Translations under genes and position numbers: made by a program
Source of the DNA: Gaetbulibacter_B jejuensis
GTDB lineage: Bacteria > Bacteroidota > Bacteroidia > Flavobacteriales > Flavobacteriaceae
Length of the DNA: 64,000 bases
Direction of reading: 5' to 3'
Assembly: GCF_039524015.1 (NCBI RefSeq)
Contig: NZ_BAAAGF010000001.1
Location: 868,001-932,000 of the forward strand
In this document: in pieces, positions 1-9,051 of the stretch
Layout: every line of letters begins with the position of its first letter
How positions within the stretch are numbered: position 1 is the first letter of the stretch
The notes under the pieces: generated by a model
What the model was told of the DNA's origin: nothing
Databases searched by the model: none
Seen by the model: only the letters and a program-made list of their open reading frames with translations

Positions 1-179
1 ACATGGCACAATTAGCAATAGATAAAGCCGAAGAAGGAGATTATAGCTTGGTTGAAGAGTTGTTTGAATTGTTAAAAAAGCCCTACGACGAACAACCAGA
101 AAATGGAAAGTGGTTTGCAAAACGACCAGAATGGGCAAGACATAAAATAGGGTGTTCAATGCTGTCATGCAGTTCTTAA
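1..179 (+). CDS. selO: Protein adenylyltransferase SelO (YdiU), C-terminal end only
   Basis: The frame is open from the window edge and stops at 177-179, so only the last ~58 residues are visible. They contain KPYDEQPENGKWFAKRPEW and end CSMLSCSS. SelO/YdiU pseudokinases, which transfer AMP from ATP to protein hydroxyl groups in redox control, characteristically end in a Cys-containing tail of this kind (selenocysteine in eukaryotic members). The kinase-like core lies outside the window, so activity cannot be judged. The identification rests on the tail motif and the RPEW segment. Confidence 0.8.
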   Translation, partial: MAQLAIDKAEEGDYSLVEELFELLKKPYDEQPENGKWFAKRPEWARHKIGCSMLSCSS

Positions 180-207
180 TTAGTATTTTTATAATAAAAT
201 TTTACAT

Positions 208-3200
208 ATGATATCCGCAAAAAAGCTTTTGTTTTTAAGCGTCATTACTTTTTTAACCATTGGTTGCGCTACTTACAAACCTCAATATAGTAGTGAAGAG
301 TGGTCGCAACCTTCATTTCCTGATAAAGAAATTGATAAAACATTTTATCTTATTGGAGATGCAGGTTTATCTCCAGAAAATGGAATGTCAAAAGGTTTAA
401 CGGCTTTAAATCAACATTTGCAAGGAAAGAAAACAAAAGACGATTATGTTCTTTTTTTAGGAGATAATGTATACCCTTCAGGACTTCATGGTAAAAACCA
501 TAAATTGAGAGCAAGTGATGAAAACAATCTTGATGCTCAATTTAAATCGGTTAAAGATTTTAAAGGTGAAATCATTTTTATTCCTGGCAATCATGAGTGG
601 TATGCCAATGGTGTAAAAGGTGTTAAAGCGCAAGAGAAATATGTGGAGGATGCTTTAGGGAAAAACACTTTTTTGCCTGAAAACGGTTGTCCTTTAGAGA
701 GTATAGATGTAAATGAAACAGTTCAATTAATCATTATAGATAGTCAGTGGTATCTCGAAAACTGGAATCATAACCCAACTATAAATGATGAGTGCGAAAT
801 AAAAACAAGAGATAGATTTATTCTAGAGCTCGAAGGAGAAATTAAAAAAGCGCAGAACAAGACCATTGTTTTGGCTATGCATCATCCTATGTACACTAAT
901 GGTACACATGGAGGACAATATGCAGCAATAAAGCATCTATTTCCATTGCAGCAAAAAATTCCAATGCCAATTTTAGGTTCGGTAATTACACAAATTAGAA
1001 CTCAAGGAGGAATTTCAATACAAGATAGATACAACGAAAGATACCATAAACTCGTTAACAGAATAGAAACTTTAGCGAAGGAAAGTGGAAACATCGTTTT
1101 TGTTTCAGGTCATGAACATACCTTGCAGTACATTGAGCACGAAGGTATAAAACAAATAGTTTCAGGATCAGGAGCTAAAGAGTCTTATGCAGCATTATCA
1201 CATGATGGATTGTTTTCGTATGGAAAGCAAGGGTTTGCTGAACTTACCGTTTTTAAAGACGGAAGTTCTTGGGTGAGATATTATGATGCCGAAGGTAATA
1301 CACCTAAAGTACTGTTTCAAAAAGAGGTTTATGAACCAAACAAGCATTTTGATACATCATCGCTTCCTGATACGTTTCCTAATGAAGTTGAGGTTTCTGT
1401 TTACGATGAAGAAGAAACAGATAAATCTATGTTTTTTAAATCGGTTTGGGGAGATCACTACCGAAAAGTTTATAGTACAAAAATTAAAGCTAAAGTAGCT
1501 ACGTTAGATACCCTCTATGGAGGTTTAGAAGTAGTTAGAAAAGGTGGAGGACACCAAACAAGATCTCTAAGATTAAAGACAAAAGATGGTCGTGAACTCA
1601 ACATGAGAGCATTACGAAAAAGTGCAACGCAGTACTTACAAGCGGTTTTGTTTAAAGAAAATTATATTGAAGATCAGTTTGAACAAACCGAAGTTGAAAG
1701 TTTAATTCTCGATTTCTATACAGCAGCCCATCCTTATGCGTTTATGGTAGTTCCTGATTTGTCTGATGCTGCAGATGTATATCATACCAACCCAAAGCTG
1801 TACTATATTCCAAAGCATAAACACTTAGGTGATTTTAATACTGAATATGGTGATGAGTTGTATATGATTGAAGAGCGACCAGAAGACAATTATACTGATG
1901 AAAGAACTTTTGGTTATGCTGATGATATTGAAAGCACACACGATATCATTGAAAAAGTACGTAAAGACGAAGAGTATAAAATAGACGAAGAAGCATACAT
2001 TCGTGCACGTTTGTTTGATATGCTAATTGGAGATTGGGACAGACATCAAGATCAATGGCGTTGGGCACAATTTGACCAAGAAAATGGAGATAAACTCTAC
2101 AAACCAATACCAAGAGATAGAGACCAAGTATTTTCAAATTTTGATGGTGCGTTGTTAGATGTTATGAGAGTAATTTCAGGGTCTACAAATCAGTTACAAG
2201 TATATGATGAAGAACTGAAAGACGTCAAATGGATGAATAGTGCTGGAGTTAAACTAGACCGAGTTTTAATTCAGCAATCCGAACTTGATGTATGGTTAGC
2301 ACAAGCACAGTTTTTACAAGAAAACGTTACAGATGATGTTATTGAGCACGCTTTTTCAAAAACACCTAAAGAAGTCCAAGACGAAACTTTTGAAGAAATC
2401 AAACAAAAGCTAAAAGGACGTAGAGGTAATCTACAAGACATTGCCAAAAGGTATTACAATTATTTAAACGAATTAGTAATTCTTTCAGCAACTGATAAAG
2501 ACGATTATATTGAAGTAAAGCGTATTGGAGACAACAAAACTAAGGTTACAATCTCAAGAATTAAAGATGGAGAAAAAGCCGATGTGTTGGTTGATAGAGT
2601 TTTTGATAAAGACATCACAAAGGAGCTATGGATTTATGGTTTAGATGATAAAGATGTTTTTGAAGTTACAGGCAAAGCTAACAACTTAATTTTTACAAGA
2701 TTAATTGGAGGTCAAGAAAACGACACTTATATTATAAAAAAAGGACGACGCGTTAAAATCTACGACCATAAAAGTAAAAAGAACACAATTCAAGAAAATA
2801 AAGGCGCGCAGATAAAATTGACAGATGTTTACAACCTAAACCTTTTTGATTTCAAGAAAAATATTACTAGAAATACTGTAATTACACCAAATTTGGGGTT
2901 CAACCCAGATGATGGATTCTTAATTGGTGGTTCAATTCATTACTCAGTAAAAGGATTTCAACGTAATCCGTTTTCACAAGAACATAGGTTTAAAACAGGA
3001 TATTATTTTGCAACAAGCGGTTTTGATTTAAGGTACGAAGGTGAATTTGCAAATATTTTTGGTGAATGGAACTTGCATTTAAGCGGAGTACTTACTAGTG
3101 AGAATTTTGCAAATAATTACTTTGGATATGGTAATGAAACCGTAAATAATGATGACGATTTAGGGTTAGATTACAATAGGGTAAAAACCAGTGTTTATGG

Positions 3201-3915
3201 AGCATCTATTGGAATTGTGAAAAAATCAGGATTTGGTAGTGATTATGGGTTTAAACTTGCTTTTGAAGGTGTAGAGTTACAAGACTCACCAAATAGAATA
3301 ATTACCGATTTGGTTCCTGTTGGTTCAGATGAAGAGTTTTATGAAAGACGTTATTTTTCATCAGTTGATGCAACTTATGAATATGAAAGTTTTGATAATA
3401 AAATCAATCCAAGCAAAGGAATGACGTTTATGTTTAATGCAGGAGCAAAAACCGAATTAGAAAAGTTTAAAAACATATTTGCTTTTGTAAACTCAAATTT
3501 AGGGTTTTACAATGCTCTTGGTATGCGAGAGCTTGTGCTTAAAACAGATATCAGAACTCAGCTAAGATTTGGTGATGACTTCTTGTTTTATCAAGGTGCA
3601 ATTATTGGTGGACATAATGGACTAAGAGGTTTTAGAACAGACCGATTTACAGGAAAAAGTTCCTTGGTTACAAGTGCCGATTTACGATACAGCTTTCCAT
3701 CTTTTAAAACAAAAACATTACCATTTCAAATAGGTGTTTTTGGAGGTTTTGATGTAGGTCGAGTTTGGGCAAAATATGAAGATTCCGAAAAGTGGCACAA
3801 CGACTACGGTTTTGGTACTTGGATAACTGCTGCCGAAAGTCTTTCAGGAACTTTCAACTTTTTTAATAGTGTCGAAGGTTGGCGATTCTCGTTTGGCTTT
3901 GGTTTAAACTTTTAA
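208..3915 (+). CDS. Lipoprotein metallophosphoesterase fused to outer-membrane surface-antigen barrel
   Basis: A 1235-residue protein. Residues 1-20 are a lipoprotein signal with Cys at 20 (FLTIGC). Residues ~45-310 carry calcineurin-like phosphoesterase motifs in order: GDAG (~50), GDNVYPSG (~86), GNHEWY (~127), HHPMY (~226), SGHEH (~301), the usual dimetal ligands. The middle (~400-880) has no family I can name. The last ~330 residues look like an Omp85/BamA-type surface antigen barrel, with GGHNGLRGF near the end and an aromatic C-terminus (FGLNF). The likely place is the outer membrane, with the esterase domain anchored there. The substrate is unknown. Such fusions are common in Flavobacteriaceae. 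Its stop overlaps the convergent gene by 4 bases. Confidence 0.85.
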   Translation: MISAKKLLFLSVITFLTIGCATYKPQYSSEEWSQPSFPDKEIDKTFYLIGDAGLSPENGMSKGLTALNQHLQGKKTKDDYVLFLGDNVYPSGLHGKNHKLRASDENNLDAQFKSVKDFKGEIIFIPGNHEWYANGVKGVKAQEKYVEDALGKNTFLPENGCPLESIDVNETVQLIIIDSQWYLENWNHNPTINDECEIKTRDRFILELEGEIKKAQNKTIVLAMHHPMYTNGTHGGQYAAIKHLFPLQQKIPMPILGSVITQIRTQGGISIQDRYNERYHKLVNRIETLAKESGNIVFVSGHEHTLQYIEHEGIKQIVSGSGAKESYAALSHDGLFSYGKQGFAELTVFKDGSSWVRYYDAEGNTPKVLFQKEVYEPNKHFDTSSLPDTFPNEVEVSVYDEEETDKSMFFKSVWGDHYRKVYSTKIKAKVATLDTLYGGLEVVRKGGGHQTRSLRLKTKDGRELNMRALRKSATQYLQAVLFKENYIEDQFEQTEVESLILDFYTAAHPYAFMVVPDLSDAADVYHTNPKLYYIPKHKHLGDFNTEYGDELYMIEERPEDNYTDERTFGYADDIESTHDIIEKVRKDEEYKIDEEAYIRARLFDMLIGDWDRHQDQWRWAQFDQENGDKLYKPIPRDRDQVFSNFDGALLDVMRVISGSTNQLQVYDEELKDVKWMNSAGVKLDRVLIQQSELDVWLAQAQFLQENVTDDVIEHAFSKTPKEVQDETFEEIKQKLKGRRGNLQDIAKRYYNYLNELVILSATDKDDYIEVKRIGDNKTKVTISRIKDGEKADVLVDRVFDKDITKELWIYGLDDKDVFEVTGKANNLIFTRLIGGQENDTYIIKKGRRVKIYDHKSKKNTIQENKGAQIKLTDVYNLNLFDFKKNITRNTVITPNLGFNPDDGFLIGGSIHYSVKGFQRNPFSQEHRFKTGYYFATSGFDLRYEGEFANIFGEWNLHLSGVLTSENFANNYFGYGNETVNNDDDLGLDYNRVKTSVYGASIGIVKKSGFGSDYGFKLAFEGVELQDSPNRIITDLVPVGSDEEFYERRYFSSVDATYEYESFDNKINPSKGMTFMFNAGAKTELEKFKNIFAFVNSNLGFYNALGMRELVLKTDIRTQLRFGDDFLFYQGAIIGGHNGLRGFRTDRFTGKSSLVTSADLRYSFPSFKTKTLPFQIGVFGGFDVGRVWAKYEDSEKWHNDYGFGTWITAAESLSGTFNFFNSVEGWRFSFGFGLNF

Positions 3916-4730
3916 TGAAGCTTAAAGCTGTAAATGTTACTGCCTAAATCGCCATTGCGCTCCTCAGAAATGTAAACTGTGTTTTGGTCTTTAAAGCAAA
4001 TGCCTTCTTTTTGAGAGTTATGGTCAAAATATTGAGCTTCTACATTACCTTTAAAAAAGTTATCTGAACTAAAGCCTGTGATTTTCCATAGCTTGTCATG
4101 GTTTAAAAGCACTACAGTTTTACCATCGTTACTAATATCAGCAGAGGTGATTTTATTGTCTTTTCCGTCAAGATTAAATTCAGTAACAAGTTTTGCGGTT
4201 TGCTTTCCTATTTCATTTTTCACCTTAAGCAATACACATTTTTTGGTTTCTTTACTAAAAAGATAAAAATGGTCATTAAACAGGAAAAAAGCTTCAAAAT
4301 CCTTCTTTTTAATACCTTTTGGTAACGAAAACTCAATTTTTTCAGCATTAACGTCGTCATCATTCAAATTTGAATGCGCTACTTTATAAATAAAAAAATC
4401 ATCGCGTTTACCTGAATTGTTCCCAAAATCTCCAATGTAAATATTGCCTTCAGTGTCCGAAGTCAATTCTTCCCAATCAATATTATCTGCATTATCAATG
4501 TCTATATCTCTACTTAAAGTTCCGTTAACATCAATTGCGTAAAGGTTGTTAGCATTTCCCTTATCTTCAATAACCCAAAACAAGTCATTGTTATCAATAG
4601 TTTCAATAGCTGAAACCTCAGTGAGATGTTCAGGTATATTGCAAACTACATCAAGTTTTCCTGTTTGACAAGCGGTTAAAATAAAGGCGAAAAATAAAAT
4701 TTGGGCTTTAATCATTATAAAAATCTTCAT
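3912..4730 (-). CDS. Putative lipoprotein with beta-propeller-like fold
   Basis: A 272-residue protein with an N-terminal hydrophobic stretch ending in a lipobox (FILTAC, Cys 21 from the first ATG, Cys 16 from the internal Met 6). The mature part contains repeated acidic strand-turn patterns (NNDLFWVIED, EGNIYIGDFGNN, DHFYLFSKE, DGKTVVLLN, DQNTVYISEERNG) typical of six-bladed beta-propellers such as SdiA-regulated or phytase-like proteins. No catalytic residues can be assigned. It is encoded convergently to the phosphoesterase and divergently from the thioesterase gene. The function is unknown; a periplasmic or outer-membrane sugar- or ester-binding propeller is one possibility. Confidence 0.7.
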   Translation of the reverse strand: MKIFIMIKAQILFFAFILTACQTGKLDVVCNIPEHLTEVSAIETIDNNDLFWVIEDKGNANNLYAIDVNGTLSRDIDIDNADNIDWEELTSDTEGNIYIGDFGNNSGKRDDFFIYKVAHSNLNDDDVNAEKIEFSLPKGIKKKDFEAFFLFNDHFYLFSKETKKCVLLKVKNEIGKQTAKLVTEFNLDGKDNKITSADISNDGKTVVLLNHDKLWKITGFSSDNFFKGNVEAQYFDHNSQKEGICFKDQNTVYISEERNGDLGSNIYSFKLH

Positions 4731-4801
4731 GCTGACAAGATATTGAGATTGTTAACCAAACTAAAATTATTAACCTTAAAGTATTTATAAAATATGAGCT
4801 A

Positions 4802-4827
4802 TTGCTTGCTCATTTTTAATAATTTTG
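4802..4827 (+). promoter_or_regulatory. Possible Bacteroidota-type promoter for the thioesterase gene
   Basis: TAATTTTG at 4820-4827 fits the Bacteroidota -7 consensus TAnnTTTG. A TTG at 4802-4804 could be the -33 element, although the 15-nt spacer is shorter than the usual ~19. The start codon at 4844 is 16 nt downstream. Confidence 0.35.
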
Positions 4828-4843
4828 AAACTGAAAAGCCTTT

Positions 4844-5716
4844 ATGATTATGACAAAAGTTGAAGATTTACTCGAACTTCTCAATTTAAAATCCGTTGAT
4901 GTTAATGTGTTTCAAGGGTATAATAAAACCGTAGGAAGCCCAAATGTGTTTGGTGGTCAGGTTTTGGCGCAGGCCATTAATGCAGCTTCGCAAACCATAA
5001 CTAATAATAGAGTTTTACACTCTATGCATGCGTATTTTTTAGAAGCAGGAAATTTAGAACTTCCTATAATTTATAATGTGGCTTTGGTGAGAGATGGCGG
5101 AAGTTTTTCGGTACGTCGTGTCACTGCAGATCAAAACGGAAAAACCATTTTTATTCTTTCGGCATCGTTTCATAAAAAGGAAGATGGCTATAATCATCAA
5201 ATTGATATAAATACCAAGGTGAAGCAACCAGAAGAACTAATGAGTTGGACTGATATGCTAGAGCAATTTGGCGATGCGATTCCTAAAAAAACTAAAGGAT
5301 TTATTGAAATTGAACGCCCAATTGAGTTTAAACCTGTTGAGGTTGTAAATCCGTTTAATAAAGAAGATTTGCCACCTTTTACAAACGTGTGGTTTAAATT
5401 AAAAGGCGATACAAGTAATTTGGATTTAGCATCAAAGCAGCAAATTCTAACGTATGTTTCAGATTATAATATTCTTGCGGCTGCAATGAACCGTCATGCT
5501 AGTAAAGCACATTGGGGAAATACGCAAACTGCTAGTTTAGATCACTCTATGTGGTATTTTAGAGATTTTGATTTTGACGATTGGTTGCTGTATTCTATTG
5601 AATCGCCTAATACATCAAATGCTCGCGGATTTGCCAAAGGAAACATTTTTACGCGCGACGGAAAACTTGTAGCTTCAGTGGCTCAAGAAGGATTAATGCG
5701 TCCATTAAATAGCTAA
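4844..5716 (+). CDS. tesB: Acyl-CoA thioesterase II
   Basis: A 290-residue protein with two hot-dog domains, matching the TesB family in length and motifs. It would hydrolyse medium- to long-chain acyl-CoA to free fatty acid and CoA in the cytosol. Visible landmarks are GSPNVFGGQVLAQA (~27-40), HSMHAYFLEAG (~60), LDHSMWYFRDF with the conserved Asp of the Asp-Ser/Thr-Gln catalytic set, ESPNTSNARG, and VAQEGLMR with the conserved Gln. The start may be 4844 or the second Met at 4850. Its stop overlaps the next start by one base (TAATG), so the two genes are probably cotranscribed. Confidence 0.9.
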   Translation: MIMTKVEDLLELLNLKSVDVNVFQGYNKTVGSPNVFGGQVLAQAINAASQTITNNRVLHSMHAYFLEAGNLELPIIYNVALVRDGGSFSVRRVTADQNGKTIFILSASFHKKEDGYNHQIDINTKVKQPEELMSWTDMLEQFGDAIPKKTKGFIEIERPIEFKPVEVVNPFNKEDLPPFTNVWFKLKGDTSNLDLASKQQILTYVSDYNILAAAMNRHASKAHWGNTQTASLDHSMWYFRDFDFDDWLLYSIESPNTSNARGFAKGNIFTRDGKLVASVAQEGLMRPLNS

Positions 5717-6945
5717 TGAAACATTACGACGTTATAATAATTGGAGGTGGTGCAGCAGGTTTTTTTGCGGCTATTAATTGTGCGGAGCAAAACCCAAAGC
5801 TCAATATCTGCATTCTAGAAAAAAATAAAGAAGGCTTACAAAAGGTGAAAATTTCTGGAGGTGGTCGCTGCAATGTGACGCATGCAGAGTTTATGCCGCA
5901 GGAATTAGTAAATAATTATCCAAGAGGCGCAAAGGAGTTGTTAGGACCTTTTCATCAGTTTATGACTGGTGATACCATTGAGTGGTTTGATAAACGTGGT
6001 GTGGCATTAAAGATAGAAGAAGATGGACGTATGTTTCCAGTAACCGATTCGTCACAAACTATTATAGACTGTTTTTTAAACGAAGCAAAAAAACTTCAAA
6101 TAGACGTTTTGTACAGTCAAAATGTTCAGGATATTGAAATTTTAGAAGCGCAAGAGGTATTTCAAATTAAAACAAAAGACACCAATTTTCAATGCGAAAA
6201 GCTACTTGTAGCCACAGGAAGTAGCATGAAATTTTGGAAATTAATATCACAATTAGGACATACGATTGTGCAACCTGTTCCGTCGTTATTTACGTTTAAT
6301 ATTAATGATAAACGTATCAAAAACATTCCAGGAGTTGTTGCTCAAGATGTAGAAGTAAACATATTAAAAACCGATTTATCATCGCAAGGACCTTTGCTTA
6401 TTACCCATTGGGGAATGAGCGCACCTGCGATTTTAAAATTATCGGCTTTTGGCGCTGTGGAATTAGCAAAAATGGATTACAAATTTCAAATTGAAATTAA
6501 TTTTATAAAGCAAGATTTTGAGAGTTGTTTAGATCATCTCAAAGCTATCAAACACGATTTTGGTAAAAAACTAGTTTATAAATTACCACAGTTTGAATTG
6601 CCTAAACGCTTATGGCAGCAATTGGTTTTAGCGTCTGGTATGACTCAAGATACACGTTGGGCAGATGTAAACAAGCAAGAATTAGACAGTCTTACAGAAC
6701 AGTTAACACAAGCTGTTTTTGATGTCAATGGAAAAAGTACGTTTAAAGACGAATTTGTTACTGCAGGTGGTATCGATTTAAAAGAAGTTAATTTTAAAAC
6801 GTTTGAAAGTAAGCGCGTTCCTAATTTATATTTTGCTGGCGAAGTACTCAATATAGATGCCATTACAGGCGGCTTTAACTTCCAAAATGCGTGGACAGGA
6901 GCTTTTATTGCTGCAAAGACGATAGCCAAAAAAAGTCCCCTCTAA
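5716..6945 (+). CDS. BaiN/HI0933-like NAD(P)/FAD-dependent oxidoreductase
   Basis: A 409-residue flavoprotein. The N-terminus IIIGGGAAGFFAA is the Rossmann dinucleotide-binding GxGxxG motif. SGGGRCNVTH (~50) and the C-terminal AGEVLNIDAITGGFNFQNAW are signatures of the HI0933/BaiN family. Members reduce diverse substrates; the natural substrate here is unknown. The last codons (KKSPL-stop) are made of a hairpin belonging to the downstream DUF559 element: the stop TAA lies in its loop. The C-terminus may therefore have been supplied by the element's insertion. Confidence 0.87.
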   Translation: MKHYDVIIIGGGAAGFFAAINCAEQNPKLNICILEKNKEGLQKVKISGGGRCNVTHAEFMPQELVNNYPRGAKELLGPFHQFMTGDTIEWFDKRGVALKIEEDGRMFPVTDSSQTIIDCFLNEAKKLQIDVLYSQNVQDIEILEAQEVFQIKTKDTNFQCEKLLVATGSSMKFWKLISQLGHTIVQPVPSLFTFNINDKRIKNIPGVVAQDVEVNILKTDLSSQGPLLITHWGMSAPAILKLSAFGAVELAKMDYKFQIEINFIKQDFESCLDHLKAIKHDFGKKLVYKLPQFELPKRLWQQLVLASGMTQDTRWADVNKQELDSLTEQLTQAVFDVNGKSTFKDEFVTAGGIDLKEVNFKTFESKRVPNLYFAGEVLNIDAITGGFNFQNAWTGAFIAAKTIAKKSPL

Positions 6946-7387
6946 AAAGAGGGGATTAGGGGTGTGTTCATATAAATTAGTTTCGAATGAAAATTTATTA
7001 CAATCCAAAACTTAAAGAATTAGCAAGGCAACTTCGGAATAACGCTACAAAGTCAGAAATTAAACTTTGGACTTATTTACGCAGAAGCCAGATGTATGGA
7101 TACGATTTTCATAGACAAAAGCCTATTGATGAATACATCGTTGATTTCTTTTGTAATAAATTACAATTAGCTATTGAGTGTGATGGCTATTCTCATGAAA
7201 TATTAAAGGTTTATGAAAAGGATGTGAAAAAGACAAAACGATTGAATGATTTAGGGGTTTATGTTTTGCGTTTTTCTGATTTTCAAATCATGAATGATAT
7301 TGATAATGTTATTAGAGCAATTGAAGATTATATTCTTAAATTTGAAGAAAATAATACACCTCCCTTAATCCCTCCTTTCTAGGAGGG
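6937..7387. repeat. Inverted-repeat element carrying the DUF559 gene
   Basis: The left end (6937-6969) begins with a perfect hairpin, CCCCTC-TAAAAA-GAGGGG, followed by ATTAGGGGTGTGTT. The right end (7350-7387), read on the minus strand, begins with the hairpin CCCTCCT-AGAA-AGGAGGG followed by ATTAAGGGAGGTGTATT. The two ends are imperfect inverted repeats of one another. They enclose only the DUF559 gene and supply the stop codons of both that gene and the upstream flavoprotein gene. This looks like a small mobile or REP-like cassette. Movement itself is inferred. Confidence 0.7.
6987..7382 (+). CDS. DUF559 domain protein, Vsr-like endonuclease fold
   Basis: A 131-residue protein with the DUF559 pattern: ARQLRNNATKSEIKLW, then FHRQKPIDEYIVDFFC (~40-56), LAIECDGYSH (~63-72) and VLRFSD. 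The Asp and Glu-x-Asp residues match the PD-(D/E)xK-like active site of very-short-patch-repair-type nucleases, so a DNA nuclease is likely, but activity and target are unproven. The last residues (TPPLIPPF) are low-complexity and encoded by the right-hand hairpin repeat, so this tail is a by-product of the element's end. It stands alone with no methylase or helicase neighbour. Confidence 0.85.
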   Translation: MKIYYNPKLKELARQLRNNATKSEIKLWTYLRRSQMYGYDFHRQKPIDEYIVDFFCNKLQLAIECDGYSHEILKVYEKDVKKTKRLNDLGVYVLRFSDFQIMNDIDNVIRAIEDYILKFEENNTPPLIPPF

Positions 7388-7396
7388 AAATAAATT

Positions 7397-7921
7397 ATGA
7401 AATATATAGCACTACTTCGTGGTATTAATGTATCGGGACACAAGAAAATCCCGATGGCAGAATTACGTACACTATTAACAGGTTCTGGTTTAGAAAATGT
7501 GCAAACTTATATTCAGACAGGTAACGTCATTTTTGATGCGGCTGCATCTGCTGAAATACTTAAAAATCAAATAGAAGTTGCTGTAAAAAAACATTTTGGC
7601 TTTGATGTGCCTGTTTTGGTAATAACGCCTAAAGTACTGCGACAAATTTTTGATGATTGCCCTTTTTCCGAAGAAAAAAAGCAAAACAGCTACTTCTCAT
7701 TATTGTATGATGCGCCAAAGCAAGAATTGATTGATGTTGTTGCTGAAATAAAATACCCTAACGAAGAAGTTTCAATAACCAAAAACTGTATTTATTTTTA
7801 CTGTTCCACAGGTTATGGGAAAACCAAATACAACAATAATTTCTTCGAAAAGAAATTAAATGTCACAGCAACGGCTAGAAACTATAAAACAATGCTAAAG
7901 TTGTTATCTTTGTCGGAATAA
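7397..7921 (+). CDS. DUF1697 domain protein
   Basis: A 174-residue protein starting MKYIALLRGINVSGHKKI, the diagnostic beginning of the DUF1697 family, with YIQTGNVIF (~38-46) and a C-terminal TARNYKTMLKL as in family members. The family is widespread in bacteria, cytosolic and of unknown biochemical function. The gene begins 15 nt after the DUF559 gene and ends 9 nt before the mevalonate decarboxylase gene. A TATCTTTG box at 7905-7912 near its end may serve the downstream gene. Confidence 0.85.
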   Translation: MKYIALLRGINVSGHKKIPMAELRTLLTGSGLENVQTYIQTGNVIFDAAASAEILKNQIEVAVKKHFGFDVPVLVITPKVLRQIFDDCPFSEEKKQNSYFSLLYDAPKQELIDVVAEIKYPNEEVSITKNCIYFYCSTGYGKTKYNNNFFEKKLNVTATARNYKTMLKLLSLSE

Positions 7922-7930
7922 TTAGAGATA

Positions 7931-9013
7931 ATGACCGAACAAGATTTTATTCCAAAGCCATATACAAACACTTTAAAACAAGGAAAAGTCACTTGGGAAT
8001 CGCCTAGTAACATAGCCTTGGTGAAATATTGGGGAAAACGCGATCCGCAAATTCCAGAGAATCCATCTATAAGTTTTACGTTAAGTCAATGCAAAACCAT
8101 AACAACACTATCATACAAGCAAAAGGAGGTGACTAGCGATTTTTCGTTTGATGTGTTTTTAGATGGTGAAAAAAAAGATGCTTTTAAACCAAAAATTGAA
8201 ACATTCTTTAAGCGTGTTGAGCAATATGTGCCGTTTTTAAAGGGTTTTCATTTTACTATTGAAACAAAAAACACGTTTCCGCATAGTTCAGGAATTGCAT
8301 CATCTGCTTCAGGAATGAGTGCTTTGGCATTGTGTTTAATGAGTGTTGAAAAACTGTTTAATACCGACATGTCAAATGCGTTTTTTAATCAAAAAGCATC
8401 GTTTTTGGCACGTTTAGGTTCTGGTTCGGCATGCAGAAGTGTGGAAGGTGATTTAATTGTTTGGGGACACACAAAACACGTAGCTGAAAGCAGTGATTTG
8501 TTTGGAGTGAAATATCCTTATGCAGTTCACGACCATTTTAAAAACTATCAAGATACCATCTTGTTGATTGATAAAGGCGAAAAACAAGTAAGTAGTACAG
8601 TTGGTCATAATTTAATGCATAATCATCCGTATGCAGCAAGTCGTTTTCAGCAAGCTCACGATAATCTTGAAAAGCTAAAACCAATTCTAGAAGCTGGTGA
8701 TTTAAAGGGATTTATCAATCTAATAGAAAGCGAAGCGTTAACCTTGCACGCGATGATGATGACTAGCAATCCGTATTACATTTTAATGAAACCAAACACT
8801 TTGGAAGTAATTAATCATATTTGGAAGTTTAGAGAAGATACAGGTTTTCATATTGGTTTTACGTTAGATGCAGGTGCTAATGTTCATATATTATATCCAG
8901 AATCTGAAAAAGTAGAAATTCTTAACTTTATTGAAAACGAATTAGTTGCATATTGTAAAAATGGCGAATATATTTGCGACCAAATTGGTTTTGGAGCGAA
9001 CCAAATAGAATAA
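7931..9013 (+). CDS. mvaD: Diphosphomevalonate decarboxylase
   Basis: A 360-residue GHMP-superfamily enzyme converting mevalonate diphosphate plus ATP to isopentenyl diphosphate, CO2, ADP and phosphate in the cytosol. Diagnostic segments are SNIALVKYWGKRD (~26-38), the substrate-binding start of mevalonate decarboxylases; FPHSSGIASSASGMSALAL (~116-134), the ATP-binding glycine/serine loop; GSGSACRS; and FTLDAGANVHILYP near the C-terminus with the catalytic Asp region. It is followed by mevalonate kinase and a prenyltransferase, so the block makes and uses isoprenoids. Confidence 0.95.
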   Translation: MTEQDFIPKPYTNTLKQGKVTWESPSNIALVKYWGKRDPQIPENPSISFTLSQCKTITTLSYKQKEVTSDFSFDVFLDGEKKDAFKPKIETFFKRVEQYVPFLKGFHFTIETKNTFPHSSGIASSASGMSALALCLMSVEKLFNTDMSNAFFNQKASFLARLGSGSACRSVEGDLIVWGHTKHVAESSDLFGVKYPYAVHDHFKNYQDTILLIDKGEKQVSSTVGHNLMHNHPYAASRFQQAHDNLEKLKPILEAGDLKGFINLIESEALTLHAMMMTSNPYYILMKPNTLEVINHIWKFREDTGFHIGFTLDAGANVHILYPESEKVEILNFIENELVAYCKNGEYICDQIGFGANQIE

Positions 9014-9051
9014 TTAATCGTATATTTACATAGTAGATTGCTATTGAAACT

